Notes: a model not told the origin generated them from the letters alone. Counted from the stretch's first letter, positions 9,658 through 18,586 are shown. The stretch: DNA of 64,000 nucleotides from Flavobacterium subsaxonicum WB 4.1-42 = DSM 21790 (GCF_000422725.1 NZ_AUGP01000018.1:1-64000); one strand, 5' to 3'. Made by a program: numbers and translations.

Positions 9658-9677
9658 TTACAGGGCATTTTTTTTGT
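9645..9677 (+). terminator. Bidirectional terminator between convergent genes
   Basis: A 26-base perfect palindrome, AAATGCCCTGTAA / TTACAGGGCATTT, overlaps the end of the receiver-like gene and is flanked by A and T runs on both sides. It can stop transcription from both directions. Confidence 0.85.
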
Positions 9678-9678
9678 T

Positions 9679-10821
9679 TTATTGGGCAATAATAGCCCTG
9701 GAAATAACAATTTTCTGAATTTCAGATGTACCCTCGTATATCTGGGTAATCTTGGCATCGCGCATAAAACGTTCTACGTGATATTCTTTAACGTAGCCAT
9801 TGCCACCGTGTATTTGTACGGCCTCAATGCTGGTATCCATAGCAGTTTGCGATGCAAATAGTTTTGCCACTGCGCCACTTACATCATAATTATGGCCATT
9901 ATCTTTATCCCACGCTGCTTTAAGGCAAAGGTGGCGTGCAGCCTCTATGGCCACATACATATCGGCAAGTTTAAAGGCAATAGCCTGGTGGTTGCAAATT
10001 TCTGTGCCAAAGGCCTTGCGCTCTTTACTATATTTAAGAGCCAGCTCGTAAGCACCTGATGCTATGCCCAATGCCTGAGATGCAATACCTATACGGCCAC
10101 CGGCAAGGGTTTTCATAGCGAATTTAAAGCCAAAGCCGTCTTCGCCAATTCGGTTTTCTTTAGGAACCTTAACATCGGTAAACATAAGCGAGTGTGTGTC
10201 GCTGCCACGTATACCAAGCTTTTGTTCTTTAGGGCCTACCTCAAAACCGGGCATGCCTTTTTCTATAATAAGGGCATTAATGCCTTTGTGTTTTTTTTCT
10301 ACATGGGTTTGTGCAATAACCAAATACACATCGGCAGTACCGCCGTTGGTAATCCAGTTTTTGGTGCCGTTAACAATGTAATGGTCGCCCATATCTACAG
10401 CCGTAGTTTTTTGAGAGGTAGCATCGCTGCCCGCCTCTGGCTCGCTAAGGCAAAAAGCACCTATAATCTCGCCGGTTGCCAGGCGGGTAAGGTATTTTTG
10501 TTTTTGCTCCTCGGTACCAAAAGCCTGAAGGCCCCAGCACACTAAAGAGTTGTTTACAGACATAACTACCGAAGCAGATGCATCTACTTTAGAAATTTCT
10601 TCCATGGCCAGTACATAAGATATAGTGTCCAGCCCGCTGCCACCATATTTAGGGTCTACCATCATGCCCATAAAACCCAGTTCGCCCATTTTTTTAATTT
10701 GCTCTGTGGGAAAAATTTGTTTTTCGTCGCGTTCTATAACACCCGGAAGCAATTCGGCCTGAGCAAAATCTCTGGCGGCCTGTTGAATCATCAGGTGCTC
10801 TTCGGTTAGTTTGAAATCCAT
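9679..10821 (-). CDS. Acyl-CoA dehydrogenase
   Basis: A 380-residue cytoplasmic flavoenzyme that oxidises acyl-CoA to 2-enoyl-CoA, passing electrons to an electron transfer flavoprotein. Family signatures are present: GAFCLSEPEAGSD, NWITNGGTADVYLV, the QIHGGNGY segment, and the C-terminal YEGTSEIQ with the usual catalytic Glu of short/medium/branched-chain dehydrogenases. Length is normal. Start is ATG at 10821 (MDFKLTEEH); 12 extra upstream codons begin with TTG inside the promoter, which rules them out. Substrate chain length cannot be read from sequence. It has its own promoter and a shared terminator, so it is a single-gene unit. Confidence 0.95.
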   Translation of the reverse strand: MDFKLTEEHLMIQQAARDFAQAELLPGVIERDEKQIFPTEQIKKMGELGFMGMMVDPKYGGSGLDTISYVLAMEEISKVDASASVVMSVNNSLVCWGLQAFGTEEQKQKYLTRLATGEIIGAFCLSEPEAGSDATSQKTTAVDMGDHYIVNGTKNWITNGGTADVYLVIAQTHVEKKHKGINALIIEKGMPGFEVGPKEQKLGIRGSDTHSLMFTDVKVPKENRIGEDGFGFKFAMKTLAGGRIGIASQALGIASGAYELALKYSKERKAFGTEICNHQAIAFKLADMYVAIEAARHLCLKAAWDKDNGHNYDVSGAVAKLFASQTAMDTSIEAVQIHGGNGYVKEYHVERFMRDAKITQIYEGTSEIQKIVISRAIIAQ

Positions 10822-10854
10822 AATTAATAAATTACTTTTTTGTTTTATTCTGTC

Positions 10855-10886
10855 CAAATGTAGTTATTTAATGGCAATAATTCAAA
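10855..10886 (-). promoter_or_regulatory. Promoter of the acyl-CoA dehydrogenase gene
   Basis: Read on the minus strand, TTTG (10883-10886), a 20-base spacer and TACATTTG (10855-10862) give nearly the textbook Bacteroidota promoter TTTG-N19-TAnnTTTG. The start codon lies about 34 bases downstream of the -7 box. Confidence 0.75.
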
Positions 10887-10907
10887 ATGAATGATTATTT
10901 TTAGCCC

Positions 10908-11975
10908 ATGATTACGAAAAACTACAACGTTATAGGAATTATGTCGGGAACATCGCTGGATGGGACTGATTTAGCACATATTACATTAACCTTTGCCACC
11001 GGCGGCTGGAGCTTTAAAATTCATGAAGCGGAAACGGTTGCTTATTCTAACGAATGGGTAGGCCGGCTTAAAGCTGCCATAGATTTTGATGCCGCCCAAC
11101 TGCAACAACTTAATGAAGACTACACGGTACTCTTAGCCGATATTATAAACCGTTTTATAGCCACCCATGCAATTGATAAAATAGATGCTGTGAGTTCGCA
11201 CGGGCATACCATATTGCACCGGCCGCAGGATGGCGTTACACTGCAAATTGGCAACCTGCCTAACCTTGCCCAACTGATACAGCAAATTGTAGTATGCGAT
11301 TTCAGGGTGCAGGATGTGGCACTTGGCGGGCAGGGCGCTCCGTTGGTACCTATAGGCGACAGGCTGCTTTTTGCTGATTATGCCTACTGCCTAAACCTTG
11401 GCGGTTTTAGTAATATATCTTTTGAAGAAAACGGCAACCGCATAGCCTTTGATATTTGTCCGGTTAATACGGTGCTTAATTTATATGCCAATCAGTTAGG
11501 GTTTGATTATGATGATGGGGGGCGCATTGCTCAAAGCGGTAAACCGGTACCCGGATTGTTGGAAGAGCTTGATGCGTTAGATTTTTACAGTGCCCCGTAT
11601 CCAAAATCGTTAGGGTTTGAATTTGTAAAGCAAACCGTGCTGCCACTAATAGGCAAGTATACAGCAAGTGCGCAGGATATTTTGCACACCTTTACAATAC
11701 ATGTTGCAAGCCAAATAGCCAATGTAATTAAACAAAAAAATGTAAACGGCAGCCTGCTGATAACTGGAGGCGGAGCCTACAACACTTTTTTGATTAATAC
11801 ATTACAGCAATTATTACCGCAAACTAAAATTGCAGTGCCCGATGATAAAACCATACAATTTAAAGAGGCACTTATTTTTGCCTTGTTAGGAGTATTACGA
11901 TTAAGGGGAGAGGTAAATGTACTGGGCAGTGTAACCGGAGCTGTAAAAGACCACAGCTCGGGTAAAATATACTAA
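10908..11975 (+). CDS. anmK: Anhydro-N-acetylmuramic acid kinase
   Basis: A 355-residue kinase that opens and phosphorylates 1,6-anhydro-MurNAc to MurNAc-6-phosphate in cell-wall recycling. Visible signatures are the N-terminal ATP-binding motif GIMSGTSLDGTD, SSHGHTILHRP, VCDFRVQDVALGGQGAPLVP, the LNLGGFSNIS strand and the C-terminal LLITGGGAYN. Length is normal for the family. It is divergent from the acyl-CoA dehydrogenase gene and ends exactly where the next, opposite-strand gene ends (11975/11976), leaving no room for a separate terminator. Confidence 0.95.
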   Translation: MITKNYNVIGIMSGTSLDGTDLAHITLTFATGGWSFKIHEAETVAYSNEWVGRLKAAIDFDAAQLQQLNEDYTVLLADIINRFIATHAIDKIDAVSSHGHTILHRPQDGVTLQIGNLPNLAQLIQQIVVCDFRVQDVALGGQGAPLVPIGDRLLFADYAYCLNLGGFSNISFEENGNRIAFDICPVNTVLNLYANQLGFDYDDGGRIAQSGKPVPGLLEELDALDFYSAPYPKSLGFEFVKQTVLPLIGKYTASAQDILHTFTIHVASQIANVIKQKNVNGSLLITGGGAYNTFLINTLQQLLPQTKIAVPDDKTIQFKEALIFALLGVLRLRGEVNVLGSVTGAVKDHSSGKIY

Positions 11976-12644
11976 CTATAGTATACCTAATTTTTTAATG
12001 GCTTCAATAAGGTCGTGGTCATCGCCGCCTTTGCCTTGCAGCAGCATGTTTTTCATGTGGGCCTTTCTTTTTTCTATGGCACTAAGCGATAGCGGCACAT
12101 AGTTGGGTATGTTCTTGGTAAGGATACCTTCAGACAGGCGCATTAAAATTTGCTTATCATAACTGTCCAGGTTGTAATTATCAAACACTTTATCTTTAAG
12201 CGATTTTACAATTTTATGGCTCAGGTAGGTGTCTCCCGAGAAAATTATCTGGAACGCGTTTAAAAATTCGTCTATATCAATATCACTTTTGCACAAAATG
12301 CCCTGCGGGTTAATTTCTTTAATAAGGCGGTCTATTAAAGCAGCCTCGCTGTGCATGGTAAGTATAATTATAAGGCAGTCTGGTATGGTGTTACGAATAA
12401 GCACACCAAGGTCTAACCCCGAAAATATTTTTTGTTCCGGATAGGGTGGCAGGCTAAGGTCCAGGTAGGCAATATTAATTTTAGTGCTGCTATTGGTAAT
12501 TATATTATACGCTTCTTCGCAATTAAGCGCTTTTATAAAGCTAACATTGTAGCCTTCAAATTCTTCTTCAGAGAGAACGTTAACGTAGCCATTAACCGTC
12601 ATCGGATGGTCGTCAACAATCAAAATATTTAAATCTTCAGCCAT
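11976..12644 (-). CDS. Response regulator, NarL/LuxR-like
   Basis: A 222-residue protein. The receiver domain (about 5-135) has D11/D12 and phospho-acceptor D62 (IAYLDLSLPP), with the Lys of the active site in ILCKSD. The C-terminal part (about 155-222) is a degenerate LuxR-type helix-turn-helix (DKQILMRLSEGILTKNIPNYVPLSLSAIEKRKAHMK). This kind of regulator pairs with HisKA_3 kinases, and such a kinase is encoded at 13872-15929 nearby, so they may form a pair. It overlaps nothing but abuts the end of anmK with no gap. Confidence 0.85.
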   Translation of the reverse strand: MAEDLNILIVDDHPMTVNGYVNVLSEEEFEGYNVSFIKALNCEEAYNIITNSSTKINIAYLDLSLPPYPEQKIFSGLDLGVLIRNTIPDCLIIILTMHSEAALIDRLIKEINPQGILCKSDIDIDEFLNAFQIIFSGDTYLSHKIVKSLKDKVFDNYNLDSYDKQILMRLSEGILTKNIPNYVPLSLSAIEKRKAHMKNMLLQGKGGDDHDLIEAIKKLGIL

Positions 12645-12751
12645 GGCAAAAAATCGTAAAAAATACAGTTTAACAAAAATTACGGTTTTCCCGTAAAATT
12701 AATAAAATTAGATTATTTAAATTGCCGCAATTTTTCTTAACATTTTTTTGT

Positions 12752-13477
12752 GTGCAATACTCTTATCTAATCATAGACAACGATACCGCAAATGTAAAGG
12801 AAACGCTTCGACAGTTTGAAGAATTTCCTGAATATTTTTGCGTGGGTGTGGCTGATAATAAGGGCGATGCCATAAACAAAATTTTAGAAACCCAGCCAAG
12901 TATAGTATTTTTAGAAATTAACCCTAAAAATAAAAAGGGTAACCTGTCTTTATCTCTAATAACAGAGTTGCACCAGTATTTAGATGTGCTGCCGCAATTT
13001 GTAGTACTTACAGAAAGCCCTAAATTTGCTTTTGAAGCCATAGGTGCCGGTGTGTTTGATTACGTTTTAAAGCCACTTAATAAATTCGACCTGCGCAAAA
13101 CGCTTTTAAAATTCCAGAAAACAAATCAGGTTGCTGCAAATACAACCATTTGTATAAAATCGTACGGAGATTACCAATTTATAGCGCTTAGCGATATTGT
13201 GTATTTAAAGGCAGATAACAATACAACCGACTTTTATTTGCAAAACGGGCGTAAGCTTACGGCTTATAAAACCCTTAAGCACTACGAGGCTAATTTACCA
13301 TTCTTCTTTTTCAGGATACATAACAGTTATATAGTAAACAGTAATTATGTATCCAGAATAAATACAGGTAAGTCTTTATGCTACCTTAACAATAGCGATC
13401 TTTCTATCTCATTTTCTAAAACTTTTAAAGAAAATATAGATACCCTTATAAGGAGGATTGCCCCGGAATATTTATAA
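12752..13477 (+). CDS. LytTR-type regulator with atypical receiver
   Basis: About 241 residues. The N-terminal receiver keeps the acidic pair (LIIDND, D9/D11) and the distal Lys (VLKPLNK), but the phospho-acceptor Asp is Glu (E55 in IVFLEINP). A LytTR DNA-binding domain fills residues about 138-238 (YLKADNNTTDFYL, FFRIHNSYIVN). The Glu may mimic permanent phosphorylation or mean the domain senses something else. Start is uncertain: I prefer GTG at 12752, which gives MQYSYLIIDND; an in-frame TTG at 12722 adds a Phe-rich tail with no family likeness. It lies upstream of a small lipoprotein gene and a TPR kinase gene on the same strand. Confidence 0.82.
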   Translation: MQYSYLIIDNDTANVKETLRQFEEFPEYFCVGVADNKGDAINKILETQPSIVFLEINPKNKKGNLSLSLITELHQYLDVLPQFVVLTESPKFAFEAIGAGVFDYVLKPLNKFDLRKTLLKFQKTNQVAANTTICIKSYGDYQFIALSDIVYLKADNNTTDFYLQNGRKLTAYKTLKHYEANLPFFFFRIHNSYIVNSNYVSRINTGKSLCYLNNSDLSISFSKTFKENIDTLIRRIAPEYL

Positions 13478-13668
13478 TATAATCATTCACCCTGCAAATC
13501 GGTCGAGTTACTCACATACAGGGGGTAGTTACTAAACACGTTGTAAATCACTAAACTAATTACCGGTTTAGTACGTAGTTTTGCTTCAGAATCAAACAGG
13601 AAAACAAAACTTGATTATCTAAAAAACGAATATTTACACACTTTACAACAACTTTAAAATTTACTACC

Positions 13669-13836
13669 ATGAAAAAATTTATCCTTACATTAGCTCTTAT
13701 TGCAACTCTTAGTGTTTCAGTTACTTCTTGCTCTACAGATGATAGCGCATTAGAGCAAACAACATCTGCCGATGGCGGACTTTCAACTGGTAACGGCGAT
13801 GTAAACCTTCCAAGGCCAACACTTCCAAGAACATAA
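13669..13836 (+). CDS. Small lipoprotein, 55 residues
   Basis: ATG at 13669 opens a 55-residue ORF ending at TAA 13834-13836. It begins MKKFILTLALIATLSVSVTSC, a classic lipoprotein signal with lipobox VTSC (C21). The 34-residue mature part is acidic then ends in a Pro/Arg segment (NLPRPTLPRT). I recognise no family. It sits between a LytTR regulator gene and a TPR histidine kinase gene, all on the plus strand. A TAGTTTTG box at 13576-13583 (fits TAnnTTTG) could start its transcript. It could be an envelope accessory of the kinase or a secreted peptide; this is speculation. The signal peptide and lipobox make it a real gene. Confidence 0.8.
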   Translation: MKKFILTLALIATLSVSVTSCSTDDSALEQTTSADGGLSTGNGDVNLPRPTLPRT

Positions 13837-13861
13837 TAGTTATTACATAAAATATATTTAT

Positions 13862-13898
13862 TTTTGAGGCGATGGTACAAACTACCATCGCCTCAAAA
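13862..13898 (+). terminator. Strong hairpin overlapping the start of the TPR kinase gene
   Basis: A perfect 16-bp stem (13862-13877 with 13883-13898, core GAGGCGATGGTA) and a CAAAC loop stands 25 bases after the small lipoprotein stop. The T run behind it is short (ATTTT). It contains the ATG at 13872 that would start the kinase gene, so it may end the lipoprotein transcript, limit read-through, or hide the start codon. Confidence 0.6.
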
Positions 13899-15929
13899 AT
13901 TTTGAATAAGTACCAAGTTATATTACTCCTAAGTTTTTTTTTTATAATTATTTCCTGCGAAAATTCCAGGAAACAAAAAAGGATATTAAATGCTGAGGCA
14001 GAAAAATTATTAAATCAGGCAGATAATACTACTTTAAATAATGCTCAAAGGGTTAAACTGCTTGATTCGGCTTATTCTCAGTTTGAAGGAGAAGGACACG
14101 ACTCACTATCGGTCAAATTTTACCGGAATATTGCTTCATCCTATTATAATGTATATCAGGTTCCGAAATCTATAAAAGCCAGCCGGAAATCGTATCAGTT
14201 AGCGTTAGCTGCAAAAGATACCTTTGGAATGGCGAAAGCCCTTTATATTTCCGGAGTAGCCTTTTATGATAACAAAAATAAAGACAGTGCCTTTGCTAAA
14301 TACAACCAGGCCGAAAAGCTGTATGAAAAGCTTAATAACCCTGATGTTGCCGGTGTAATATTATATAAAGCCTATATATACTATGATATTGGCGATTATG
14401 TTTTATGCGAAACTGAAGCCGTAAAAGCTTTACGGTTATTCAGGATAAAAAAATGGAACCTCGAAATACACAATGCCAATAATTTAATTGCCGCCGCTTT
14501 AGATGGGCAACATAACTACGAAGGGGCAATTACATACTACAAAGCGGCCTTAGATCAGTTAGAATATTTTAAACAGGATGGCTATAGCGATGATATGATA
14601 GCCGTATACAGGGCTTCGTGTTTAAATAATATGGGGCTTGTTTACATAGAAATGGATGAACCGGATAAAGCTGTTGCTATATATAAAGATGTTTTAGCCT
14701 ATAATAATAAAGCGTACACCCCGGGCTTATATGCGCGGCTGCTTAATAATTATGCCGCTGCTAAATTAAAACAAGGCGATTTTACAGGCCTGCCGGGCCT
14801 TTTTTATAAGTCGTTAAAAATAAGGGATAGTATAGGTGTAATGTCTGATGTTATTGCCAGCCGTTTTAAGCTGGGCGAATATTACCTTGCGCGCAAAGAC
14901 ACATCTGTAGCCGTAAGTTATTTTAGGGGCGCCTACCGCGAGGCTAAAACCATTAAAAGTAGTTACGATATTTTAAAAACCCTAAAAATACTGGGCGAGG
15001 TAGATAAGCAAAATAATGCATCTTACACAGACCTATATATTCGTGTAAACGATAGTATACAGGAGAAAGGCAAAGCCGACCGTAACAGGTTTGCCCGTAT
15101 AGCTTACGAGACCGATAGGCTGGAGAGCGAAAAAGAAGAGCTAAACCGTAAAAATACCTTTATAATAGGAGTATCTGTAGTTATATTGTTGTTTGTGGCT
15201 GCAATATTTATAATCTATTACCTTAATTCCCGTAATAAAAAGCTAATGCTTATACAAGAGCAGCAAAGGGCAAACGAAGAAATTTACCAGCTTATGTTCG
15301 AACAGCAATCTAAAGTTGATGCCGCCCGTGCCGAAGAAAAAACCCGTATAGCAATGGAACTGCATGATGGTATTTTAAATAATATTTATGCCGTTAGGCT
15401 TAATCTGGAGTTTACTAACAGAAAAACCGACCAGGAAAATATAGATAAGCGTAAAGGCTTTATAAAAGAACTGCAATTGGTAGAGGGCGAGATAAGGGCA
15501 GTATCGCACGAGCTAAGCCGCAACGTGATTTTTGAGCAAAACCAAAGCTTTGAGAGTATATTGGGTTTTATGGTAACCTCTCAAAAAAACACTTTCGGTA
15601 CCGAGTTTGAGGCACTTATAGACCGCGATATAGATTGGGAAAATATACCCAATACCAGTAAAATAAACGTTTACAGGATTATACAGGAGGCATTGCAAAA
15701 TATAAATAAATATGCCGAGGCACACCATGCTGTGGTTAACGTAATTAAAGATAAAGACACTATAAAAATTATGGTTACCGATGATGGTGCCGGCTTTGAT
15801 ACTGCAAAAGCGGCTGGTGGCATTGGCCTTAAAAACCTTAAAAAACGCACTGAAGCACTCAGTGGCACTATAAACATTGAGTCGGAGCCGGGGCACGGCA
15901 CAGTAGTTTCGGTTAGTTTTCCACTATAA
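13872..15929 (+). CDS. TPR-containing histidine kinase (HisKA_3), lipoprotein-like
   Basis: Up to 685 residues. The N-terminus is hydrophobic and ends in a lipobox-like IISC (C29). Residues about 50-400 are TPR repeats. A transmembrane helix follows at about 428-450, then a coiled stretch, HisKA_3 with H498 (RIAMELHDGILNN) and a HATPase domain (IQEALQNINKYA, DDGAGFD, GGIGLKNL). Kinases of this build sense through periplasmic TPRs and phosphorylate NarL-type regulators; the regulator at 11976-12644 is the nearest candidate. Start is uncertain: ATG 13872 lies inside a hairpin stem, and TTG 13902 just behind it also gives a good signal sequence. Confidence 0.88.
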   Translation: MVQTTIASKILNKYQVILLLSFFFIIISCENSRKQKRILNAEAEKLLNQADNTTLNNAQRVKLLDSAYSQFEGEGHDSLSVKFYRNIASSYYNVYQVPKSIKASRKSYQLALAAKDTFGMAKALYISGVAFYDNKNKDSAFAKYNQAEKLYEKLNNPDVAGVILYKAYIYYDIGDYVLCETEAVKALRLFRIKKWNLEIHNANNLIAAALDGQHNYEGAITYYKAALDQLEYFKQDGYSDDMIAVYRASCLNNMGLVYIEMDEPDKAVAIYKDVLAYNNKAYTPGLYARLLNNYAAAKLKQGDFTGLPGLFYKSLKIRDSIGVMSDVIASRFKLGEYYLARKDTSVAVSYFRGAYREAKTIKSSYDILKTLKILGEVDKQNNASYTDLYIRVNDSIQEKGKADRNRFARIAYETDRLESEKEELNRKNTFIIGVSVVILLFVAAIFIIYYLNSRNKKLMLIQEQQRANEEIYQLMFEQQSKVDAARAEEKTRIAMELHDGILNNIYAVRLNLEFTNRKTDQENIDKRKGFIKELQLVEGEIRAVSHELSRNVIFEQNQSFESILGFMVTSQKNTFGTEFEALIDRDIDWENIPNTSKINVYRIIQEALQNINKYAEAHHAVVNVIKDKDTIKIMVTDDGAGFDTAKAAGGIGLKNLKKRTEALSGTINIESEPGHGTVVSVSFPL

Positions 15930-15975
15930 CAGTTTTTGTAACAAAAAAATAAATATTTGAGAATTATATCTTTTA

Positions 15976-15983
15976 TATATTTG
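15976..15983 (+). promoter_or_regulatory. Promoter -7 box (TATATTTG)
   Basis: TATATTTG lies 25 bases before the ATG of the amino-acid dehydrogenase. A TTTG at 15956-15959 precedes it, but with a 16-base spacer, shorter than the usual 19-20. Confidence 0.5.
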
Positions 15984-16008
15984 CATCGGTTATAAAAAAC
16001 ACAACAAA

Positions 16009-17235
16009 ATGAAAGATTTACTTAGTAAATACGAAAATAAACAACCTGAAATAGTTTTTAACTGGAAAGATACTGAAACCGAGGCCGAAGGGTGGACGGT
16101 TATTAATTCGCTTCGTGGTGGTGCTGCCGGTGGTGGTACCCGTATGAGAAAAGGCCTGGATATGAATGAGGTACTTTCTCTTGCCAAGACCATGGAGGTT
16201 AAATTTACCGTATCCGGCCCAGCTATTGGCGGTGCTAAATCGGGTATTAACTTTGACCCTAACGACCCTCGTAAAAAAGGTGTGTTACAGCGTTGGTACA
16301 AAGCGGTTTCGCCATTACTTAAAAGCTATTATGGCACGGGTGGCGACCTTAATGTTGATGAAATTCATGAAGTGATACCAATGACCGAAGAGTGTGGCGT
16401 TTGGCATCCGCAGGAAGGTGTGTTTAACGGCCACTTTAGGCCAACCGAAGCCGATAAAATTAACCGTATTGGCCAATTGCGCCAGGGTGTGGTTAAGGTT
16501 ATCGAAAACCCTTCGTTCTCGCCAGATGTTACCCGCAAATATACTATTGCCGATATGATTACCGGTTTTGGCGTTGCCGAGGCTGTACGTCATTTTTATG
16601 CTACATACGGTGGTAATGCCGAAGGTAAAAAAGCAATTGTACAGGGATTTGGTAATGTAGGCTCTGCTGCAGCATTTTACCTTGCTAAAATGGGCGTAAA
16701 AGTTGTGGGTATTATAGACCGCGATGGTGGCCTTATTAATAAAGACGGCTTTAGCTTTGCCGAAATAAAAGACCTTTTCTTAAATAAAGACGGTAACAAA
16801 CTGGTTGCCCAGAATATGATTCCGTTTGAGGCTCTTAATGCTGAGGTTTGGAACATTGGTGCCGAGATATTTACGCCATGTGCTGCATCAAGGTTGGTAA
16901 CAAAAGATCAGGTTGATAGCATGATAGCTGCCGGATTAGAAGTTATTTCTTGTGGTGCTAACGTTCCGTTTGCAGATAAAGAAATTTTCTTTGGTCCTAT
17001 TATGGAAGCTACAGACAGTAAAGTAAGCCTGATTCCTGACTTTATTTCTAACTGCGGTATGGCAAGGGTATTTGCTTACTTTATGGAGAAAAAAGTATTT
17101 ATGACCGATGAGGCTATTTTTAACGATACATCTGAAATTATTAAGAAAGCCATTGTAAACGTGCATGCGCAAAACCCGAATAAAACCGGCATTAGCCAGG
17201 CTGCTTTCGAAATTGCACTAAAGCAACTGGTGTAA
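16009..17235 (+). CDS. Glu/Leu/Phe/Val-family amino acid dehydrogenase
   Basis: A 408-residue NAD(P)-dependent oxidative deaminase. The N-terminal catalytic domain shows GGAAGGGTRM and the catalytic-Lys segment GPAIGGAKSGI (K77). Then come GTGGDLNVDE and the C-terminal Rossmann domain with VQGFGNVGSAAA, followed by the ISCGANVPF segment. Length and motifs fit the family, but substrate choice (Glu, Leu or Phe) is not decidable by eye; family members in Flavobacterium are usually labelled Glu dehydrogenase or Leu dehydrogenase. It is a single-gene unit between its own -7 box and a terminator. Confidence 0.93.
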   Translation: MKDLLSKYENKQPEIVFNWKDTETEAEGWTVINSLRGGAAGGGTRMRKGLDMNEVLSLAKTMEVKFTVSGPAIGGAKSGINFDPNDPRKKGVLQRWYKAVSPLLKSYYGTGGDLNVDEIHEVIPMTEECGVWHPQEGVFNGHFRPTEADKINRIGQLRQGVVKVIENPSFSPDVTRKYTIADMITGFGVAEAVRHFYATYGGNAEGKKAIVQGFGNVGSAAAFYLAKMGVKVVGIIDRDGGLINKDGFSFAEIKDLFLNKDGNKLVAQNMIPFEALNAEVWNIGAEIFTPCAASRLVTKDQVDSMIAAGLEVISCGANVPFADKEIFFGPIMEATDSKVSLIPDFISNCGMARVFAYFMEKKVFMTDEAIFNDTSEIIKKAIVNVHAQNPNKTGISQAAFEIALKQLV

Positions 17236-17259
17236 CTTATATAAAATAACACTATTTTT

Positions 17260-17288
17260 AATGACAGATTTAATCTGTCATTTTTTTA
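17260..17288 (+). terminator. Terminator between the dehydrogenase gene and folC
   Basis: A stem of AATGACAGA / TCTGTCATT with a 5-base loop is followed by seven T. It ends only two bases before the ATG of folC, so folC mRNA must start elsewhere or depend on read-through. Confidence 0.8.
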
Positions 17289-17290
17289 TT

Positions 17291-18505
17291 ATGACCTATA
17301 AAGAAACCACCGAATGGATGTTTAGTCGCCTGCCTGTCTATCAGTTACAGGGCGCATCGGCCTATAAAAAAGATTTGGGCAACACCTTATTACTGGCCAA
17401 ACACCTGGGCAATCCTGAAAAAAAAATTAAAGCCATACACGTTGCCGGTACCAACGGCAAGGGATCGGTGTCATCCATGCTTGCGTCTATTTTACAAGAG
17501 GCAGGCTACAAGACCGGGTTGTACACATCGCCTCATTTAAAAGACTTTAGAGAGCGTATTAAGATTAATGGACAGGATATATCCGAAGATTTTGTAATGC
17601 GCTTTATAGCCGCTAACAAAACGTTTTTTGAGGCGCAGGACCTAAGCTTCTTTGAGATGACTGTTGGCCTTGCCTTTGATTATTTTGTAGAAGAAAACGT
17701 AGATATTGCAATTATAGAAACGGGGTTGGGAGGTAGGTTAGATTCTACCAACATCATAACTCCTTTAATATCAGTAATTACCAACATAGGTTTAGATCAT
17801 ACTTTTTTTCTGGGTAATACGCTAACGGCTATTGCCGGAGAAAAGGCCGGTATTATCAAGCCGGGCATACCAACGGTTGTAGGCGAATATACCGCCGAAA
17901 CCAGGTCTGTTTTTGTAAATAAGGCTGCTGAGGTTGATGCGCCGCTCTATTTCGCGTCTGATGAGGTGCTTGAAGACTATGAGTCAGATCTAAAAGGTGA
18001 TTATCAACATCATAATAAAAAGACCGTTTTAAAGGCTATAGAGCTGCTACAGCCGTATTTTCAAGTCACTACAGAGCATGTAAATACAGGGTTGCTTAAT
18101 GTTGTTCGCAATACAGGGCTTTTAGGGCGTTGGCAGCAATTGCACGAAAATCCAACGGTTATTGCCGATACGGCGCACAACCCACACGGACTTTCATCGG
18201 TAATGCAGCAGGTACAGGAGCAGAAGTACGATACATTAAGAATAGTTTTTGGGGTGGTTAACGATAAAGACCTCTCTGAAATTTTGCCATTATTGCCTAA
18301 AAATGCTGTTTATTATTTTACCGAGCCAAATATTTCAAGAAAATTAGATAAAAATATTTTGCAGCAATCGGCAACAGAATTTAATCTTAAGGGTAATGTA
18401 TATAATTCGGTTGCAGAAGCTTATGATCAGGCTATGGCAGATGCAACCCACGAGGACTTTATATACATAGGCGGAAGTACCTTTGTTGTTGCAGAAATTT
18501 TGTAA
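17291..18505 (+). CDS. folC: Bifunctional folylpolyglutamate/dihydrofolate synthase
   Basis: A 404-residue Mur-ligase-family enzyme adding Glu to folates, cytoplasmic. Motifs are the P-loop AGTNGKGSVSS, LYTSPHLKDFRERI, the EMTVGLAF and ETGLGGRLDSTN segments, ITNIGLDHTFFLGNT, EKAGIIKPGIP, the linker QHHNKKT and the C-terminal DTAHNPHG. Length is normal. Start is ATG 17291 (MTYKETTEWMF), because the ATG 30 bases upstream lies in the stem of the preceding terminator. It is followed by the tRNA-Val gene with its own promoter. Confidence 0.94.
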   Translation: MTYKETTEWMFSRLPVYQLQGASAYKKDLGNTLLLAKHLGNPEKKIKAIHVAGTNGKGSVSSMLASILQEAGYKTGLYTSPHLKDFRERIKINGQDISEDFVMRFIAANKTFFEAQDLSFFEMTVGLAFDYFVEENVDIAIIETGLGGRLDSTNIITPLISVITNIGLDHTFFLGNTLTAIAGEKAGIIKPGIPTVVGEYTAETRSVFVNKAAEVDAPLYFASDEVLEDYESDLKGDYQHHNKKTVLKAIELLQPYFQVTTEHVNTGLLNVVRNTGLLGRWQQLHENPTVIADTAHNPHGLSSVMQQVQEQKYDTLRIVFGVVNDKDLSEILPLLPKNAVYYFTEPNISRKLDKNILQQSATEFNLKGNVYNSVAEAYDQAMADATHEDFIYIGGSTFVVAEIL

Positions 18506-18511
18506 ATAAAG

Positions 18512-18542
18512 TTTGCAGAATTAAAAAACAGTCTTATATTTG
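18512..18542 (+). promoter_or_regulatory. Promoter of tRNA-Val
   Basis: TTTG (18512-18515), exactly 19 bases, then TATATTTG (18535-18542) is a full Bacteroidota consensus promoter, placed 44 bases before the tRNA. Confidence 0.85.
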
Positions 18543-18586
18543 CACTCGCAATAAGGAACTAAATATAGCGACAGATTGCGAGATTA

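Noticed and set aside
17261..17290. Upstream ATG of folC (10 extra residues)
   Set aside because: It lies inside the stem of the dehydrogenase terminator, and the extra residues are unlike the family.
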